64,000 nt of DNA from Miscanthus floridulus (lineage: Eukaryota > Streptophyta > Magnoliopsida > Poales > Poaceae). Made by a program: the position numbers and the translations under genes. How positions within the stretch are numbered: the first letter of the stretch is position 1; every line of letters begins with the position of its first letter. The DNA lies in the NCBI RefSeq assembly GCF_019320115.1, contig NC_089583.1, positions 82,911,928 to 82,975,927 of the forward strand, read 5' to 3'. This document shows positions 61,974-64,000 of this stretch, in pieces. The notes below the pieces were generated by a model. The model was not told where the DNA came from and ran no database searches. It saw only the letters and a list, made by a program, of their open reading frames with translations.

Positions 61974-63416
61974 TGTGGTAGAACCACCTAATCTAATGCC
62001 TCCCTAGGAGTGCTCGTCTTCCATTAGACACTAAGCACTCACAGGAGTACACCAAATTACAGTAGTTCCATCGGGCACACCTCAGGGGAGAACCAAAAAT
62101 CCACATTTTTACATCAGAATCACAAATGAAAGAAATAAGCTTACATCATTCTTAACCATTTCTTATATCACTTTTAATACAACATCAGAGTATAATATTT
62201 ATTGTTATAACAACAGAATGTAATCATATTATCAGAGTTACGAACAATTTAATTGAAATGCAGAATATAAACATGTGAACAGAGTTACAACCGAAATAAA
62301 CATCTATTCATGGCATGATGAAGCATCAATATATAAACTATGACAATAGATTATAAAACTTTCATTTATAAAAATATTTAGTGAGAGTTATAAATAAAAA
62401 CTATGATCGCAGCGTAAAGAAAATCCTCTCTGAGCCTACTAGGAGGAATCCACACATAAAGGTCAGCTCTAGCCTCCACCTGTCACCTACAATAGGGGGA
62501 AATAAAACCCTTGAGTACTCAATTGTACTCAGCAAGACTTACCCGGTAGAAGAAAAAAAAGACTCCAAGGATATGCAAGGCTATCTAGCTTGTGGGTTTA
62601 TTGCCTCTGCAGGAAGCATTACTAAGCGTGCGTCCTTATATTCGATCTTTATTAGCAGTGCATTAGTTCATTAACTAACCATTCTATGTAAGCACCTATG
62701 CTACTTTCAAGCAGGTGGCAAGCAATTAGATTTCATTAACTAACCATTCTATGTAACCATCTTTTATCTTTCAGTTCTTACTACTGGTGCTAGAGTTTAG
62801 ACAAGCCATACCGGATCGCCGACGATTCGCGAATCAATGCCCCCAGCTGGGTACCTCGAAAACATACGCCCCGCTTGTACCCAAGGCACAAGCAGGACCA
62901 ACCCATCACCCTCCTGTCCTAGGTGTCCAGGTCTCCGTCCAAACCTAGGACTCCAAGCCCCTGCCCCTGAGTCCCAGACTCAGTGCGGTGCAAGGACCTC
63001 ATAACCCAAAAACCACCCTGACAGTTGGTCCTGGAAAGAGCCGGATCCATGACAAGAGAGCAACAAGTCTTCCAAGCGTCCATACCCAAGTATGTGTTCG
63101 GGATAATAAGTTTGTGACTTGCCTAGAGTCTTATGCAATGTCCGGATCCTTAATCGACATGGACAGGGAAAACAGTGTAACCAAGCTATGCCTTGTGTCC
63201 ACGACGACACAACCTCTTACACCCACCAATACCCCAAGCCATATCCTTGCTGGGTCACCATTTTCCTTTCCACCATTTATATTTTCCAAGTGATAATAAT
63301 ATAGTAATATATTTCCTATCTCTCATGAGTGACAGGCAATCACTCGACTTCTATCGGAGTCCTGTAGCATAGCAATCTACATGATCCTATCATACTAGTA
63401 AGACTCATAGGATAAT

Positions 63417-63479
<63 letters not shown>

Positions 63480-64000
63480 AGTGGGTTTCAATCAACTCCT
63501 TAAAACTTAATGCACAAATATAATTTAAACTATAGAAAAATAGGGGTTATGCACCGGGGCTTGCCTGGTAAAATATAACCAAAAGTTAGTATTTGCATCT
63601 TCAGATCATCCACATCATCTAAATAGAAAGCCCATCACATCATCCCCTGGAAGAGAATACCATCACACCATCTACAGATTCCCACTCATCCTTCACTTGA
63701 TCCGTTGATCCATCATCATACCTATATGATATGCAATGCGATGCAATGCAAAGACGTAATTAATCGACTGCAATCGTGACTCGTAAAATACGATTTACGC
63801 CTCTCAAGTTAACGGGCTAGTTCTAACGACTGGTCTACGTATCCTTGTTGTCGAATAAGGCGTTACTTCTCAACCAACATTTTAGTTATACAAACCTAAG
63901 TTGTTTCTTTATTCCATTCTATTGATTTAATCTTTATTCGAAATAGGACATCATTATCTATCTAGCAATTTAATTATTCTAGAGCTACAAAAATTACAGT
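61974..64000 (-). mobile_element. second copy of the 4.3-kb-LTR family (3' LTR or solo LTR), running off the right edge
   Basis: Colinear with 577 to about 2525 in the same orientation: same start 'tgtgg[ct]agaaccacctaatctaatgcctccc', same 'ttgtactcagcaa[ag]acttaccc', same 'ttgtcgaataaggcgtta'. It lies directly against LINE sequence, with no primer site, so it is the 3' end of an LTR read on the minus strand, inserted in the LINE. The expected target duplication would be CTAAC (61969-61973), with its partner outside the window. Confidence 0.85.
63419..63476. repeat. (AT)n microsatellite inside the right LTR
   Basis: About 29 AT units, against only about nine at the equivalent place in the left copy (near 2000-2016), showing length change between copies of the family. 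Confidence 0.95.

Overview
This is a nuclear segment of a grass genome. The evidence is intron-containing plant genes with very GC-rich 5' ends, an Au-type SINE, Stowaway and Tourist-like MITEs, grass-type Ty3 retrotransposons with a tRNA-iMet primer site, hAT and MULE elements, and plant L1-like LINEs. The transposon mix suggests Panicoideae, possibly a sorghum or sugarcane relative, but the species is an inference.

Three host genes are well supported, and each assembles into an uninterrupted reading frame with GT-AG introns. (1) A receptor-like cytoplasmic kinase of the RLCK-VII/PBL type on the minus strand (10871-13262, 4 exons, 458 aa). (2) An aleurain/cathepsin-H-like vacuolar cysteine protease on the plus strand (45800-50151, 8 exons, 364 aa). 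(3) A GAMETE EXPRESSED 1 (GEX1/KAR5-like) nuclear-envelope protein on the plus strand (55481-57835, 6 coding exons, 618 aa). The three share no evident pathway. One serves signalling or immunity, one vacuolar proteolysis and one gamete nuclear fusion.

Most of the remaining DNA is transposable elements. 1-4900: 5' end and 4.3-kb LTR of a minus-strand Ty3-type element. 5174-9919: two long-TIR Mutator-like elements with related ends; one carries pieces that look like a P450 and a MAP3K-type kinase, and the other has a perfect 9-bp target duplication. 10871-13262: the RLCK. 13585-16194: a third long-TIR element carrying a GRF-zinc-finger-like gene, inserted about 210 bp upstream of the RLCK TATA box. 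16445-20161: a decayed hAT with an 8-bp target duplication. 20170-34130: MITEs, a LINE remnant with a nested MITE, a 379-bp tandem duplication, a larger duplicated block and a CDK-like exon relic. 34137-39261: a structurally complete but frameshifted chromovirus-like LTR retrotransposon. 39619-45445: SINE, hAT relics, Stowaway and Tourist-like MITEs. 45712-57958: the protease and GEX1 genes. 59340-61973: a LINE. 61974-64000: a second copy of the same LTR family seen at the left edge.

I found no sign of an undescribed system such as a novel defence cassette, RNA machine or gene cluster. The most interesting material is the gene-capturing MULEs, the transposon-borne zinc-finger gene, TE insertions close to the core promoters of all three host genes, and several datable nested or duplicated structures.
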